Assembly: GCF_020539865.1 (NCBI RefSeq)
Contig: NZ_JAJBQV010000001.1
Coordinates: 124,001-188,000 of the forward strand
Direction: 5' to 3'
DNA length: 64,000 bases
Source: Megasphaera elsdenii
GTDB taxonomy: Bacteria; Bacillota; Negativicutes; Veillonellales; Megasphaeraceae
The position numbers and the translations under genes were made by a program. Shown here piece after piece: positions 31,601 through 38,757 of this stretch (positions are counted from its first letter, which is position 1; the number at the start of each line of letters is the position of its first letter). The notes beneath the pieces are model-generated. The model made no database searches and was not told the origin of the DNA. It saw only the letters and a program-made list of their open reading frames with translations.

Positions 31601-34401
31601 TTAAAGTTACCGGGCACGTAGAACCCGCTGTGACACCGACGAACCTGACAGCTATGGAGAAATATGTATTTTTAGCTGACGGTACACCTCACTACTCTAT
31701 TACGATTACGTGGGAACCCGATAAACTTACGGGACGAGTTTACTACAAACGTACGGGTACCCAAGTGCAGAACGCGGTCATCAAAGAAGGCGTAGCCGCT
31801 GAAAAAACTGGGTATTCATCGGATTGGATTTTTACGGGCACCGGGACGAATCAGATTACCATATCTCCGGCAGTGGCTGGCGAATACTATAAAATCGCTG
31901 TATGCACAGCGGATGAACTAGGTGACTACACTGATGCGGATTCCTCACCCTACACGGAAATATACGTTGAGCCGAAAACCTTAATCCCTAATACACCCGA
32001 CAATGTCAGCTTGATTTTCGATGATGCCGCACATATAAGCTGGGACGCTGTCACTAACTGCGATATACAATATTATGAAATCCGGACCGATGTGGAGGTA
32101 GATAAAGAAAATGATGCACTGTTAGTGCGCACGAATCGAGTCAGTACGACAATACCACTTAAAACACGTACGGGTATTATCTATGTATTTGCTTGTAGCA
32201 AAGACCATAAATTCAGCAAGCCGGCTGTACTGCAATACAACAAAGAGGCTCCGTCAGCGCCCATACTTGATGCACAAGCCTGGGTTGGCTGTTTACGTGT
32301 ACAATCAAGCAAAATACCAGTAGGCTGTGGCGGTATTATTTTTTATATCAATGATCAGAAAATTAAAACTAAAAATGAGGTAATCAACTATGCTGTAACG
32401 ACAGCTGGAATGTACGCTGTATCTGCTGCGTTTTATGATCTTTTTGGTGAGGGTGGAAAAAGCAGCACTCTTCATGCTTATGTTAAAGACAAAGTCGATC
32501 AGCAGTTTTTAGCTGATAATGCTGTTGCTTTGAAGAATGTAGATGCCGCTATAAAAACAGCGATCGATAATGCTAACGCGTCAGTGCCAAAAATAACGAC
32601 ATTAGATAATACAATCGCAGGCGTTATTGATAATCTTAACATGGACCCTGCGCATAGTACGTATAAAGCTATCAGTGTGCTAAATAAATCGCAGACTGAG
32701 CTGTCATCTACTATGGCAAATATTAAAGCATCTCAGGATGAGACTAATAAGAGCGTCGATACGCAGATTAGCCAGATCAAGCAGACCGCGGCCAGCCTCA
32801 CATCGACGGTACAGAGCAACAAGACTGCTCAGGATGAGACTAATAAGAGCGTCGATACGCAGATTAGCCAGATCAAGCAGACCGCGGCCAGCCTCACATC
32901 GACGGTACAGAGCAACAAGACCGCCCAGGACAAGTTGAGCACTCAGGTCACGCAGAATGCGAACCAAATCAGCTTTGTCGCGTCTCAGCTGACTACCGTG
33001 CAGGGGAAGACCGAAAGCAATTACTCGGCCATCGTCCAAAACACGAACGACATCAACCTGCGTGTCAAGAAGGGTGAAATCATCGGCCAGATCAATGCCA
33101 CGGCCGAAACGGCAACCATCGACTTCAAGCACTTAAATGTTACGGGAGCTACGCTCTTCCAAAAGGACTTAACTATCAGCGACACGGCCGATGGCGGTTT
33201 AGTTGGTGGCAATGTGCGTATCGATAAAAATGGAATGACCGTGTCGAATAGCAACGGTTCTTCCGTAGTTTTCGATAAAAACGGGATGAGTTTTGTAGAT
33301 ACCAACGGTATGGCGTTTAATACCGTAGGGCGGTTCTGCACAGGCTACGCTAAAGGTGGTCAGACTGTCACTTTCGCAGAACCGTGGGACGTAGTACCCT
33401 ATGTGTCGTTAGCAGAAACATATCACGACTACCGTCTGGATAAATATTTAACAAGTTCCGCAAAGCATCGGTGCTATCCGACAAATATAACGGAAAAAGG
33501 CTTTGATATTGTATGTGATTATTACGTAGATGGATCGCGCGTCGCTTTAGACAGCGCTTTAGACAATAGCAACTTCACCGGTAGCGAGTATGTGTATTGT
33601 GGACAAAGGGATGTTTACAGCGAAAGATATGCTGTGTTTTCCATTAATCGTGATTTCACTATAGAAACTAGCATACCGATGACCGGTATAGAAATTGAAG
33701 CTGCTACACGTCATGAGTTTACACCCTTAACGGATGATGCTTTTCTTTTCGCAGAAAAAAAAGGAAGCTGGGGAATACCGTACACCTCAATTTCTGGCAA
33801 CTACAATGCTAGCGCAAGCGGTAACGGCGCATCGTGTAACCGCATACTTTACTTAGTAAATCCAGCGTTTGCTATCGAGATAACGGTATACGACACGACG
33901 GGTAACGTGCTGGCAAAATCGGAGTCAGATTACCCGGGTTCCGTTAGTTGGGATCCATACCAGAACTACGATATAACTAACATTTCAAGATATTTCGGCT
34001 CTACATATAGCGCAAGAATTGATGAAAAAGAGCACAAAGTGGTCAATATCTGGAGCAACTCATCCGGGAAAGCTACTGCTACTTTCACGCAGCAAACAAG
34101 ACAGGTTAAAATTAATATCAGAGAGCAGATTTTCATCAACAGAATCAGGATAGGCGGTGTGATAAAAGAAGGCATTGTGCAATATGAAACGATGACAGGT
34201 GTATGGTACGATGTAACAAATAAGAAAGAAATCACAAAAATAATCGACACCACGGGTGCTGATACGGATTTCATACGCGCGCTAACCGGCACCTATTATA
34301 TACGAGCTAATGCAATTACTTACGGTACAACCATATTAGAGCAAGGGACTTGTGCTTTTGTTGCGACGGATCCGAACACCGTTAGTTATACAATCAAATA
34401 A
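28681..34401 (+). CDS. gpI-gpJ-like central tail tip protein
   Basis: A 1906-residue host-specificity protein. Residues about 70-118 are hydrophobic (ILGTVLMVGLMIAAPHMF), like lambda gpI, fused to a gpJ-like body (GGVIGETFGECIPAPQLLMY, VLYCGGYGPVESIDDIRIG). From about residue 880 there are several fibronectin type III-like domains, then a coiled coil with a perfect internal repeat, and a beta-rich C terminus from about 1490 that may contact the receptor. From roughly 31.3 kb on the DNA is clearly more AT-rich than upstream, so the distal part looks exchanged. It overlaps the peptidase gene by ATGA. Confidence 0.88.
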   Translation: MIDIILVKNIFDDHPKTEVQTKDYIAGMTLAGYVDMRDKDAYVGSMWVRDPKTFYVKDGMQLLILPHVAGGGFKKILGTVLMVGLMIAAPHMFAAWSSLALRALASGAVMILGGKIINSIFHLNQAASRGIDDQSSPTYGWELPNVQTQEGGVIGETFGECIPAPQLLMYHVETTNSDDQDKNNQYLNVLYCGGYGPVESIDDIRIGHTPIENFSDVQIATRKGMNNQSPIPFFGSTVADQAVDMILAENKPVVRSTDMENCNRIDVTVSWPSGLYHMNDDGNYEGCTARFRIEYRKTGTSNWHGGYQYEAHSSSDLIGNVTVGAKADREEVWTIGRQTTTTRVKTRRNHYRTLISTKWFIRSNARSEVFDLPALNKGARYDNGYIAFTRERLFSFRHGFSLDGVQIYVQKCDYYITKATNSGVRRSYAIKGLEPARYDVRVTALRLPHTSRDCSFMQWNTLSSFADDSAYSRPNKVLVALRIKATNQLNGGVPNINWRQRRTIGYVWNPETQAYEQVDLRNPVWAAYDILHHCRKLFNVNTQAYEYHVDGCPKERFTQYWDQWQAAADYADEDVKNADGSTEPRFRFDAYYDTSLRRYEAANKALAVAHATLVRHGLQLGVVVDKPGVIHQVFGEGRTLISSVKGEFSATEDRAHSLQVTYNDTQNDFKNTEFFIRSDAYASAEANGQDNTAQLSLFGVSSRTQAYREAVYALATNERQLQTIQFSADVNAFVCEYGDLIGVNSQVPRIGVASGRIVSVSGTTVKLDKTVTFTKGEAYTVMFQLSTNDALISREVTAFTADTTTDTITVTAAFDDGAVPAALDNYVLGLKDKAAKPFRIIKIERDGDQKVSITAVEYDDAVFELDYSKYPKLDYATPPQLMAPTNLALVEQVYKNYAGIKISRIYASWDMPKNAKYDTFHVYYSWDDGENWSRVNTVYGTCATIENVTPSHNYHVKICSVLDGFESKDTAASVKVTGHVEPAVTPTNLTAMEKYVFLADGTPHYSITITWEPDKLTGRVYYKRTGTQVQNAVIKEGVAAEKTGYSSDWIFTGTGTNQITISPAVAGEYYKIAVCTADELGDYTDADSSPYTEIYVEPKTLIPNTPDNVSLIFDDAAHISWDAVTNCDIQYYEIRTDVEVDKENDALLVRTNRVSTTIPLKTRTGIIYVFACSKDHKFSKPAVLQYNKEAPSAPILDAQAWVGCLRVQSSKIPVGCGGIIFYINDQKIKTKNEVINYAVTTAGMYAVSAAFYDLFGEGGKSSTLHAYVKDKVDQQFLADNAVALKNVDAAIKTAIDNANASVPKITTLDNTIAGVIDNLNMDPAHSTYKAISVLNKSQTELSSTMANIKASQDETNKSVDTQISQIKQTAASLTSTVQSNKTAQDETNKSVDTQISQIKQTAASLTSTVQSNKTAQDKLSTQVTQNANQISFVASQLTTVQGKTESNYSAIVQNTNDINLRVKKGEIIGQINATAETATIDFKHLNVTGATLFQKDLTISDTADGGLVGGNVRIDKNGMTVSNSNGSSVVFDKNGMSFVDTNGMAFNTVGRFCTGYAKGGQTVTFAEPWDVVPYVSLAETYHDYRLDKYLTSSAKHRCYPTNITEKGFDIVCDYYVDGSRVALDSALDNSNFTGSEYVYCGQRDVYSERYAVFSINRDFTIETSIPMTGIEIEAATRHEFTPLTDDAFLFAEKKGSWGIPYTSISGNYNASASGNGASCNRILYLVNPAFAIEITVYDTTGNVLAKSESDYPGSVSWDPYQNYDITNISRYFGSTYSARIDEKEHKVVNIWSNSSGKATATFTQQTRQVKINIREQIFINRIRIGGVIKEGIVQYETMTGVWYDVTNKKEITKIIDTTGADTDFIRALTGTYYIRANAITYGTTILEQGTCAFVATDPNTVSYTIK
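32734..32925 (+). repeat. 96-base tandem repeat, two copies
   Basis: Two adjacent, almost identical 96-base units inside the tip protein gene. Each encodes a 32-residue coiled-coil unit (QDETNKSVDTQISQIKQ and the following TAASLTSTVQSNKT). The near-perfect match at the DNA level points to a recent duplication. It adds length to the coiled-coil stalk between the FN3-like domains and the C-terminal region. Confidence 0.9.
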
Positions 34402-34419
34402 AATATAGGAGGCATACGC

Positions 34420-35748
34420 ATGAAAAGACAATGTTATCAAGTCCCGGAAATCCGGGATGAGAATAATAACATCATACAAGAGGGTACATACGGAAGAACA
34501 TCACCGCTGGTTACGATAGACAACACTGGTGTGCTTGACTACATCAATAACAATTTGGAAGCGCTGCATGATGCGCTGCTCGGCGATCGCGTGTACGTAG
34601 ATAACGCAAAGGATTTGCCGAACCCAGGTGACGCGTCTGTGACGTATATCACTAGAGACTCCGGCGAAGTCTATTACTACGATCCTACAGCTGCTACGTA
34701 TACCGCAATTAACCAGGGCAAAGAATATGCAAAACAGGCTGAAAAATCCAGTGCCGCTGCCGAGGCTTCGGAAATCAATGCCGCAAATTCAGAGTCTAAT
34801 GCATTGCAATATAAAGACTCCGCCCTTGAAAGCAAAACCGCTTCTGCAACTTCCGAAAGAAATGCGGCTAAATCAGAAGTAAATGCTAAACAGGCTTTAG
34901 TAGAATCACAAAAAATACAGAAAGAAGTAGAATCAGCGTTGACTAAAGTAACTGGCTTTGCTAAATATGCTGGTTCGGTTGATAACTATAGTGACCTTCC
35001 TTCATCTGGAATGAACACCGGGGACGTTTGGAACATCGTAAATGCTGACACCGCCTACCAGATTAAAGCTGGGGATAATGTTATTTGGAATGGCAAGGCT
35101 TGGGATAACTTATCTGGTTTCGTTGATTTGTCTAATTACCCGACAAATAAGGACGTAGCAAAAGCAATCGTTGATACTACATATTCAGGCGGTACGATTA
35201 CTTTTATTCACAAAGATGGAACAAAGTCCACAGCTACGATTGGAGATACTTCGCACGCTATACAGGCAGACCAAGATGGTAAAGGTAACGTTATTGCAGA
35301 TACTTACTACAGGGCAACAGATGCCGCCACTATCCATCAATCCTTCCAGAATCAGATAAACGAGAAACAGGACACTCTTACTTTTGACAGCACTCCCACG
35401 ACCGGCAGTACCAATCCGGTAACATCAAATGGTATTTATAATTCCTTACAAAATTTAGCAACTAAGGAATATGTAGATAACAGTGGCACTACTATTGTAG
35501 GTAACATCCAGCCTCGTCCCGTTCCGGCAAATGCCAAATATGGGAATGCTTTAATTATTTTTAAAGACGATTTGGATGTTGGTGTTAATTCTATATCTAG
35601 TGTTATTGGCCCTTACGTAAAGAATGAAATAGCCGCTTCTAACTCCAATATTGACTTATCTGAGTATGCTAAAAAAACAGATGTCCCTGCTATTACAGTG
35701 TCAGGTAATACAATTTCGTTCGGAAGTGTCACAATTGGAGTTGATTAA
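34420..35748 (+). CDS. tail fibre protein
   Basis: A 442-residue fibre-like protein. The N-terminal part (about 1-95) is globular; residues about 100-185 are an Ala/Ser-rich coiled coil (AEKSSAAAEASEINAANSES), then a short domain with GDVWNIVNADTAYQIKAGDN typical of phage fibres, and a beta-rich C terminus. It follows the tip protein behind ATAGGAGG and is AT-rich like the distal part of that protein. It probably binds the host surface. Confidence 0.75.
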   Translation: MKRQCYQVPEIRDENNNIIQEGTYGRTSPLVTIDNTGVLDYINNNLEALHDALLGDRVYVDNAKDLPNPGDASVTYITRDSGEVYYYDPTAATYTAINQGKEYAKQAEKSSAAAEASEINAANSESNALQYKDSALESKTASATSERNAAKSEVNAKQALVESQKIQKEVESALTKVTGFAKYAGSVDNYSDLPSSGMNTGDVWNIVNADTAYQIKAGDNVIWNGKAWDNLSGFVDLSNYPTNKDVAKAIVDTTYSGGTITFIHKDGTKSTATIGDTSHAIQADQDGKGNVIADTYYRATDAATIHQSFQNQINEKQDTLTFDSTPTTGSTNPVTSNGIYNSLQNLATKEYVDNSGTTIVGNIQPRPVPANAKYGNALIIFKDDLDVGVNSISSVIGPYVKNEIAASNSNIDLSEYAKKTDVPAITVSGNTISFGSVTIGVD

Positions 35749-36354
35749 ATGGCAAAATATATTAGTGTGACGAGAGCTAATGGAGATTTACAGCATATTC
35801 GGCTTGTAGATACAAAAGAATACGGGTATAGCTATTTCCCAGTTTTATGCTCTGATGGCGTGACCCGATATGCAATGCTTGGAGAAAGTTCTGATGCTAA
35901 TGCATCAGACTTGTGGATAAAGCAAAACGGCGTAAAAAAATATGTAATAAGGCAACCAAATATTGTACCACCTGTATATTTAACGATGGGTAGCTATAGA
36001 GATAGATATGGCTTTTCCAACACCGGAACTTTTAAATTTGGGGCAATCAGCGGCACGTTTACATACAACAGTAAAATAGTTACCGTCGTAATGCTCCAAT
36101 TTTATGACCCGTATGTAACCTTTGTTATGCAAGTAGATGGAGAAACAAGCGGAACTTATAACGCCAATGTCACTCTAATAGACCCTGACGCGAATAAAAA
36201 AGGAAGCATATATTTTAGTAACATGTACTATCAGAGCTACAGTAAAGCATTTGTTGGAGACCAGACACTCTCCGGTGGCGATTTACGTGATTTTTTCTTG
36301 GATAGTAACATCGGGAAGAAGTATATAATAAAAGTCGATATTACAAAACAATAA
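35749..36354 (+). CDS. distal tail/adhesin protein, unknown
   Basis: A 201-residue beta-rich protein whose ATG directly follows the stop codon of the fibre gene. No family was recognised. It has no signal peptide and no membrane segment. Position and AT-rich composition shared with the fibre gene suggest a receptor-binding or fibre-assembly protein, which is inference. Confidence 0.62.
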   Translation: MAKYISVTRANGDLQHIRLVDTKEYGYSYFPVLCSDGVTRYAMLGESSDANASDLWIKQNGVKKYVIRQPNIVPPVYLTMGSYRDRYGFSNTGTFKFGAISGTFTYNSKIVTVVMLQFYDPYVTFVMQVDGETSGTYNANVTLIDPDANKKGSIYFSNMYYQSYSKAFVGDQTLSGGDLRDFFLDSNIGKKYIIKVDITKQ

Positions 36355-36386
36355 TTAAACAAAAAAAATATAGGAGCGTGATCTAT

Positions 36387-36800
36387 TTGTATCTTCCGCA
36401 TCTAAAAGAGGAGGTTGATAAGATTGTTGAAAATAAAAAGACCCTTATTGTATTTTGCATTGTCCTTATTTTTGTGTTTGCCTTTGGCTGGCTTTTGTGC
36501 CGATACTACGACATCTGCGCCCGTGAAGACGGTGCAGATGTCGTTAGAACAGTACAATCAGTTAAAGACGACAATCAAAGAGCAAGAGAAAACATTGGCA
36601 CAGCTACAGAACAGATTAGACAGGCTGGGCAGCAACTCGACAGCCTTGCAGAATCAATTGACGCAAGCTCGAGAACAGTTGACAACAACAAAGCAGTCAT
36701 TGACGACAGCCGACAGCTCATTGAGTCAAGCCAACAAAATCTTGAACAGGCAGAGTCAATCCTTGGCGACATTGACAGAGCAAATCAACTCAATGACTAA
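36387..36800 (+). CDS. inner-membrane spanin-like protein
   Basis: A protein of about 137 residues with one N-terminal membrane helix (TLIVFCIVLIFVFAFGWLL) followed by a long periplasmic coiled coil (RARENIGTATEQIRQAGQQL), the layout of an i-spanin (Rz). A TTG at 36387 is well spaced from TAGGAG, whereas a GTG at 36378 touches it. A second gene in another frame lies almost wholly inside it, as Rz1 lies in Rz. A homologous overlapping pair occurs on the minus strand at 40998-41493. Spanins fuse inner and outer membranes at lysis. The assignment is from topology and gene layout. Confidence 0.68.
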   Translation: MYLPHLKEEVDKIVENKKTLIVFCIVLIFVFAFGWLLCRYYDICAREDGADVVRTVQSVKDDNQRARENIGTATEQIRQAGQQLDSLAESIDASSRTVDNNKAVIDDSRQLIESSQQNLEQAESILGDIDRANQLND

Positions 36801-36882
36801 AAAGGACGCCAGGCTGACAAGACAACGTGACACATGGGCCGTGGCGGCTGGCGTGCTGCTGATTGGTTGTATCGCAAAATAA
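36424..36882 (+). CDS. embedded spanin-like periplasmic coiled-coil protein
   Basis: About 152 residues, overlapping the upstream gene in a different frame for most of its length. It has a signal-like N terminus (ALSLFLCLPLAGFCAD), a long coiled coil (IKEQEKTLAQLQNRLDRL) and a C-terminal hydrophobic segment (TWAVAAGVLLIGCIAK). The cysteine near the signal end is not in a canonical lipobox. The two-ended membrane layout resembles a unimolecular spanin. The best ribosome spacing is to TTG 36424 behind GAGGAGG. Its counterpart is at 40998-41459. Confidence 0.65.
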   Translation: MLKIKRPLLYFALSLFLCLPLAGFCADTTTSAPVKTVQMSLEQYNQLKTTIKEQEKTLAQLQNRLDRLGSNSTALQNQLTQAREQLTTTKQSLTTADSSLSQANKILNRQSQSLATLTEQINSMTKKDARLTRQRDTWAVAAGVLLIGCIAK

Positions 36883-36910
36883 GGAGACTCCGTTTTTATC
36901 TGAGTGTAAC

Positions 36911-37255
36911 ATGAAAGGACGGCGAAAAAAATTGCTGGATCAAATTATCGTAGCTGTTATCAGCTACGTCATTCCGGCCGCCAGCATCACGATGCTCGGC
37001 TGGATCATTAAAGCTTTCCGTAAAGATAGGACTCGTCAGCAAGTGCTGGAAGAAGGTCTCAAATGTCTTCTCCGCGACCGCATCATTGCAGCACACCGTT
37101 ATCACGTCATCGATGGCCATGAAGTGTCGCACGAAGAGTATAACGCCATGACTGATATGATCGCGAGTTATACGGCGCTAAAAGGCGCCAATGGCTACAT
37201 CGAGCGCATCGCGAAAGAGTATACCGAGGCGCCGGTTGCCGATGCGCTACACTGA
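36911..37255 (+). CDS. membrane protein of lysis region, unknown
   Basis: A 114-residue protein with one N-terminal membrane helix (IIVAVISYVIPAASITMLGWII) and a soluble helical C-terminal part (RIIAAHRYHVIDGHEVSHEEY). It lies between the spanin-like pair and a two-helix protein and so probably belongs to the lysis block. Holin function is possible but unproven. The ATG at 36911 lacks a strong ribosome site. Confidence 0.62.
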   Translation: MKGRRKKLLDQIIVAVISYVIPAASITMLGWIIKAFRKDRTRQQVLEEGLKCLLRDRIIAAHRYHVIDGHEVSHEEYNAMTDMIASYTALKGANGYIERIAKEYTEAPVADALH

Positions 37256-37267
37256 TGGGGAGGAGTC

Positions 37268-37597
37268 ATGAAAGAAAAAATCATCCAGCTTGGCCGCTGG
37301 GGCCAGCATAACTGGTTGCCGCTCATCATCATCCTCAGCTGCACTATGATGCTCTTCCTCGTGGCAGTCTTGGTGAGCTGGCTGGTTGGGTACTGGGCCA
37401 ACGCGCTATGCGGCATGCACTTTGAGCTCTCCAGCTGCTGGAGCGGCATCAGCGTCGTCGTAACGGGGATGGCCGGGGTCGTCGCCCTGGCCGGCGCTTG
37501 TTGGACGAAATACCATACAGACTCTAAATTCAATACGCCGGCGGGGCTTCCGCCGGTCGTGAATCGCTTTGTAGACAAGGGAGGTAATGTGAAATGA
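37268..37597 (+). CDS. two-helix holin-like membrane protein
   Basis: A 109-residue protein with two hydrophobic helices (about residues 18-43 and 62-83) and a hydrophilic C-terminal tail, immediately before the lysozyme gene and overlapping it by four bases. This placement fits a class II holin. A clear homologue (shared YWxNAL, FELxSCWSG) is in the minus-strand lysis block at 42802-43125. No holin family name was recognised. Confidence 0.68.
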   Translation: MKEKIIQLGRWGQHNWLPLIIILSCTMMLFLVAVLVSWLVGYWANALCGMHFELSSCWSGISVVVTGMAGVVALAGACWTKYHTDSKFNTPAGLPPVVNRFVDKGGNVK

Positions 37598-38193
37598 TGG
37601 AAGGTATCGATGTAAGCTATTGCCAGGCAGGCTTTGACTTCCAGGCCGCGGCGGACGCTGGGAAAGAATTTTGCATCGTCCGTATCGGACGTACGCGCAA
37701 AGATGGCCAGCAGGAACTAGATGATTACTTTGTCGATAATATCAACGGTGCGAAAGCAGCCGGGATGAAGCTCGGCGTCTATTTCTATTCACTAGCGACG
37801 ACGGAAGCCGAAGCCGCGCAAGAGGCTGAATGGCTCTTAGACACGATGCATGAGTACCTTGACGGCGTACCGCTCGAAGCCGGCATCTGGCTCGATGTCG
37901 AGGCCAGCTGTCAACTGGAGCTGAGCCCTGCGCAATTGACTGCGACCGTCATGAGCTGGGTCAACACGATGAACGCGGCGGGCGTGTATGCCGGCATCTA
38001 CTCATATTACTCGATGTTCAACGACAATTTCGAGCTCAGCAGCATCCCGAACTATGTCCCGCTGTGGGTCGCGAACACGGCTTCGGTCAATTACCTCAAA
38101 GTCGAGAACCCGGAACTCAACATCCCGGTCTGGCAGTACTCCGATGCGGGTAACATCGCCGGGGTCAACGTCGATTTAGATGTTTGGTATTAA
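37594..38193 (+). CDS. GH25 lysozyme (endolysin)
   Basis: Glycoside hydrolase family 25 muramidase that cuts the glycan chains of peptidoglycan at lysis, 199 residues. The catalytic-type motifs are visible: GIDVSYCQ at the N terminus (Asp 5), GVYFYSLAT, and GIWLDVEAS with the Asp-x-Glu pair, then AGIYSYYSMF and the C-terminal PVWQYSDAG. It has no signal peptide or cell-wall binding domain, so holin-dependent release is expected. It overlaps the holin-like gene by ATGA. Confidence 0.94.
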   Translation: MMEGIDVSYCQAGFDFQAAADAGKEFCIVRIGRTRKDGQQELDDYFVDNINGAKAAGMKLGVYFYSLATTEAEAAQEAEWLLDTMHEYLDGVPLEAGIWLDVEASCQLELSPAQLTATVMSWVNTMNAAGVYAGIYSYYSMFNDNFELSSIPNYVPLWVANTASVNYLKVENPELNIPVWQYSDAGNIAGVNVDLDVWY

Positions 38194-38205
38194 GTTTGCG
38201 GTACG

Positions 38206-38466
38206 ATGATCCGAAAAGAGGTCGTCATCCAATTTTTCCGGGATAGTTGGAAATTTTGGCTTTCTGTGTGCCTGGCTGTCGTGCTTTTCGCTATAGCCTT
38301 GACAGTTTATATGTACAAAGAAGAAAAGCGCGTCACAGAGTCGCTGACTGTGAAATATGAGGATTCGACCAATTCCGAGAAAATGAAGAAGGCTTTGGGC
38401 ATCGATTCTGGCACGTCTCGGGAAATCACGAGAGAAATCGAGCGGATCCACGACGGTGATGTGTAG
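38206..38466 (+). CDS. small single-span membrane protein
   Basis: An 86-residue protein with one membrane helix (FWLSVCLAVVLFAIALTVYMY) and a charged helical tail that may face the periplasm. It is the last gene of the plus-strand late operon, directly upstream of the CRISPR-repeat-like RNA gene. Function unknown; accessory lysis or exclusion protein are both possible. Confidence 0.62.
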   Translation: MIRKEVVIQFFRDSWKFWLSVCLAVVLFAIALTVYMYKEEKRVTESLTVKYEDSTNSEKMKKALGIDSGTSREITREIERIHDGDV

Positions 38467-38473
38467 CAGGGCA

Positions 38474-38502
38474 TTGCAAATTTTCATTGATTATGCTATA
38501 AT
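38474..38502 (+). promoter_or_regulatory. promoter of repeat-bearing small RNA
   Basis: TTGCAA (38474-38479), a 17-base spacer and TATAAT (38497-38502) with TG one base ahead of the -10 (extended -10). The expected start site is about 38509-38510, which is exactly where the first CRISPR-like repeat begins. Confidence 0.8.
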
Positions 38503-38509
38503 ACATTTA

Positions 38510-38537
38510 ATCACCTGCCGAATAGGCAGCTTAGAAA
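38510..38537 (+). repeat. I-F-like CRISPR repeat copy 1
   Basis: A 28-base element with CTGCC-GAATA-GGCAG hairpin followed by CTTAGAAA. The stem and the handle are identical to copy 2 at 38558-38585; differences are in the loop and first three bases. It sits at the predicted transcription start. Confidence 0.8.
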
Positions 38538-38557
38538 GTAGTTATTTTCTGATGACA

Positions 38558-38585
38558 TTTACCTGCCGCGTAGGCAGCTTAGAAA
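38558..38585 (+). repeat. I-F-like CRISPR repeat copy 2
   Basis: A 28-base element with CTGCC-GCGTA-GGCAG hairpin followed by CTTAGAAA. It is 48 bases from copy 1 (start to start), leaving a 20-base spacer. About 30 bases of unrelated sequence separate it from the terminator stem. Confidence 0.8.
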
Positions 38586-38617
38586 ATATTCAAATCATGA
38601 GATAGCTGCTTTCTATA

Positions 38618-38650
38618 GACCGACAGCAATAAGCTGCCGGTCTTTTTTTT
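38618..38650 (+). terminator. terminator of repeat-bearing RNA
   Basis: A 10-base stem GACCGACAGC / GCTGCCGGTC with one A-C mismatch and a 5-base loop, followed by eight T residues (38643-38650). It ends the small RNA before the next promoter. Confidence 0.88.
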
Positions 38651-38663
38651 GTTTGTAAAAAAT

Positions 38664-38709
38664 AATGCTAGCATTACCCATAAAAAGTCTTGACTATACA
38701 ATGCTAGCA
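38664..38709. promoter_or_regulatory. palindromic operator pair TGCTAGCA
   Basis: A perfect palindrome AATGCTAGCATT (38664-38675) lies upstream of the -35, and a second AATGCTAGCA (38700-38709) lies in the spacer between -35 and -10. The cores are 36 bases apart, placing them on similar faces of the helix. A bound protein would cover the promoter. The second gene of the operon encodes a ribbon-helix-helix protein that could bind here. Confidence 0.65.
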
Positions 38710-38718
38710 GTGTATAAT
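38690..38718 (+). promoter_or_regulatory. strong sigma-70 promoter of accessory operon
   Basis: TTGACT (38690-38695), a 17-base spacer and TATAAT (38713-38718). It drives the two-gene accessory operon starting at 38758, independently of the late genes, as expected for a lysogeny-expressed moron. Confidence 0.82.
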
Positions 38719-38757
38719 ATAGACAGAAAGAGAGATAAGAATAAGGAGGCAATCAAA

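Larger units (their letters stand above)
38509..38650 (+). ncRNA. candidate RNA anti-CRISPR with two I-F-like repeats
   Basis: A self-contained transcription unit of about 140 bases with its own promoter and terminator but no reading frame of note. It holds two 28-base elements that match the type I-F CRISPR repeat in their conserved 3' part: a CTGCC/GGCAG stem with a 5-base loop, the Cas6f recognition hairpin, and the 8-base 5' handle CTTAGAAA. They are separated by only 20 bases, against about 32 in real I-F arrays. Published RNA anti-CRISPRs (Racr) are phage RNAs that mimic single repeats and trap Cas proteins. A viral mini-array with a short spacer is the alternative. Confidence 0.7.

Noticed and set aside
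31300..36360. Second variable repeat for the DGR in the siphovirus tail proteins
   Set aside because: No stretch resembling the template repeat was found in the tip or fibre genes; the only VR seen is at 45708-45793.
38510..38585. Ordinary CRISPR array
   Set aside because: Only two repeats with a 20-base gap, own promoter and terminator, no leader and no cas genes. An RNA mimic or viral mini-array fits better.
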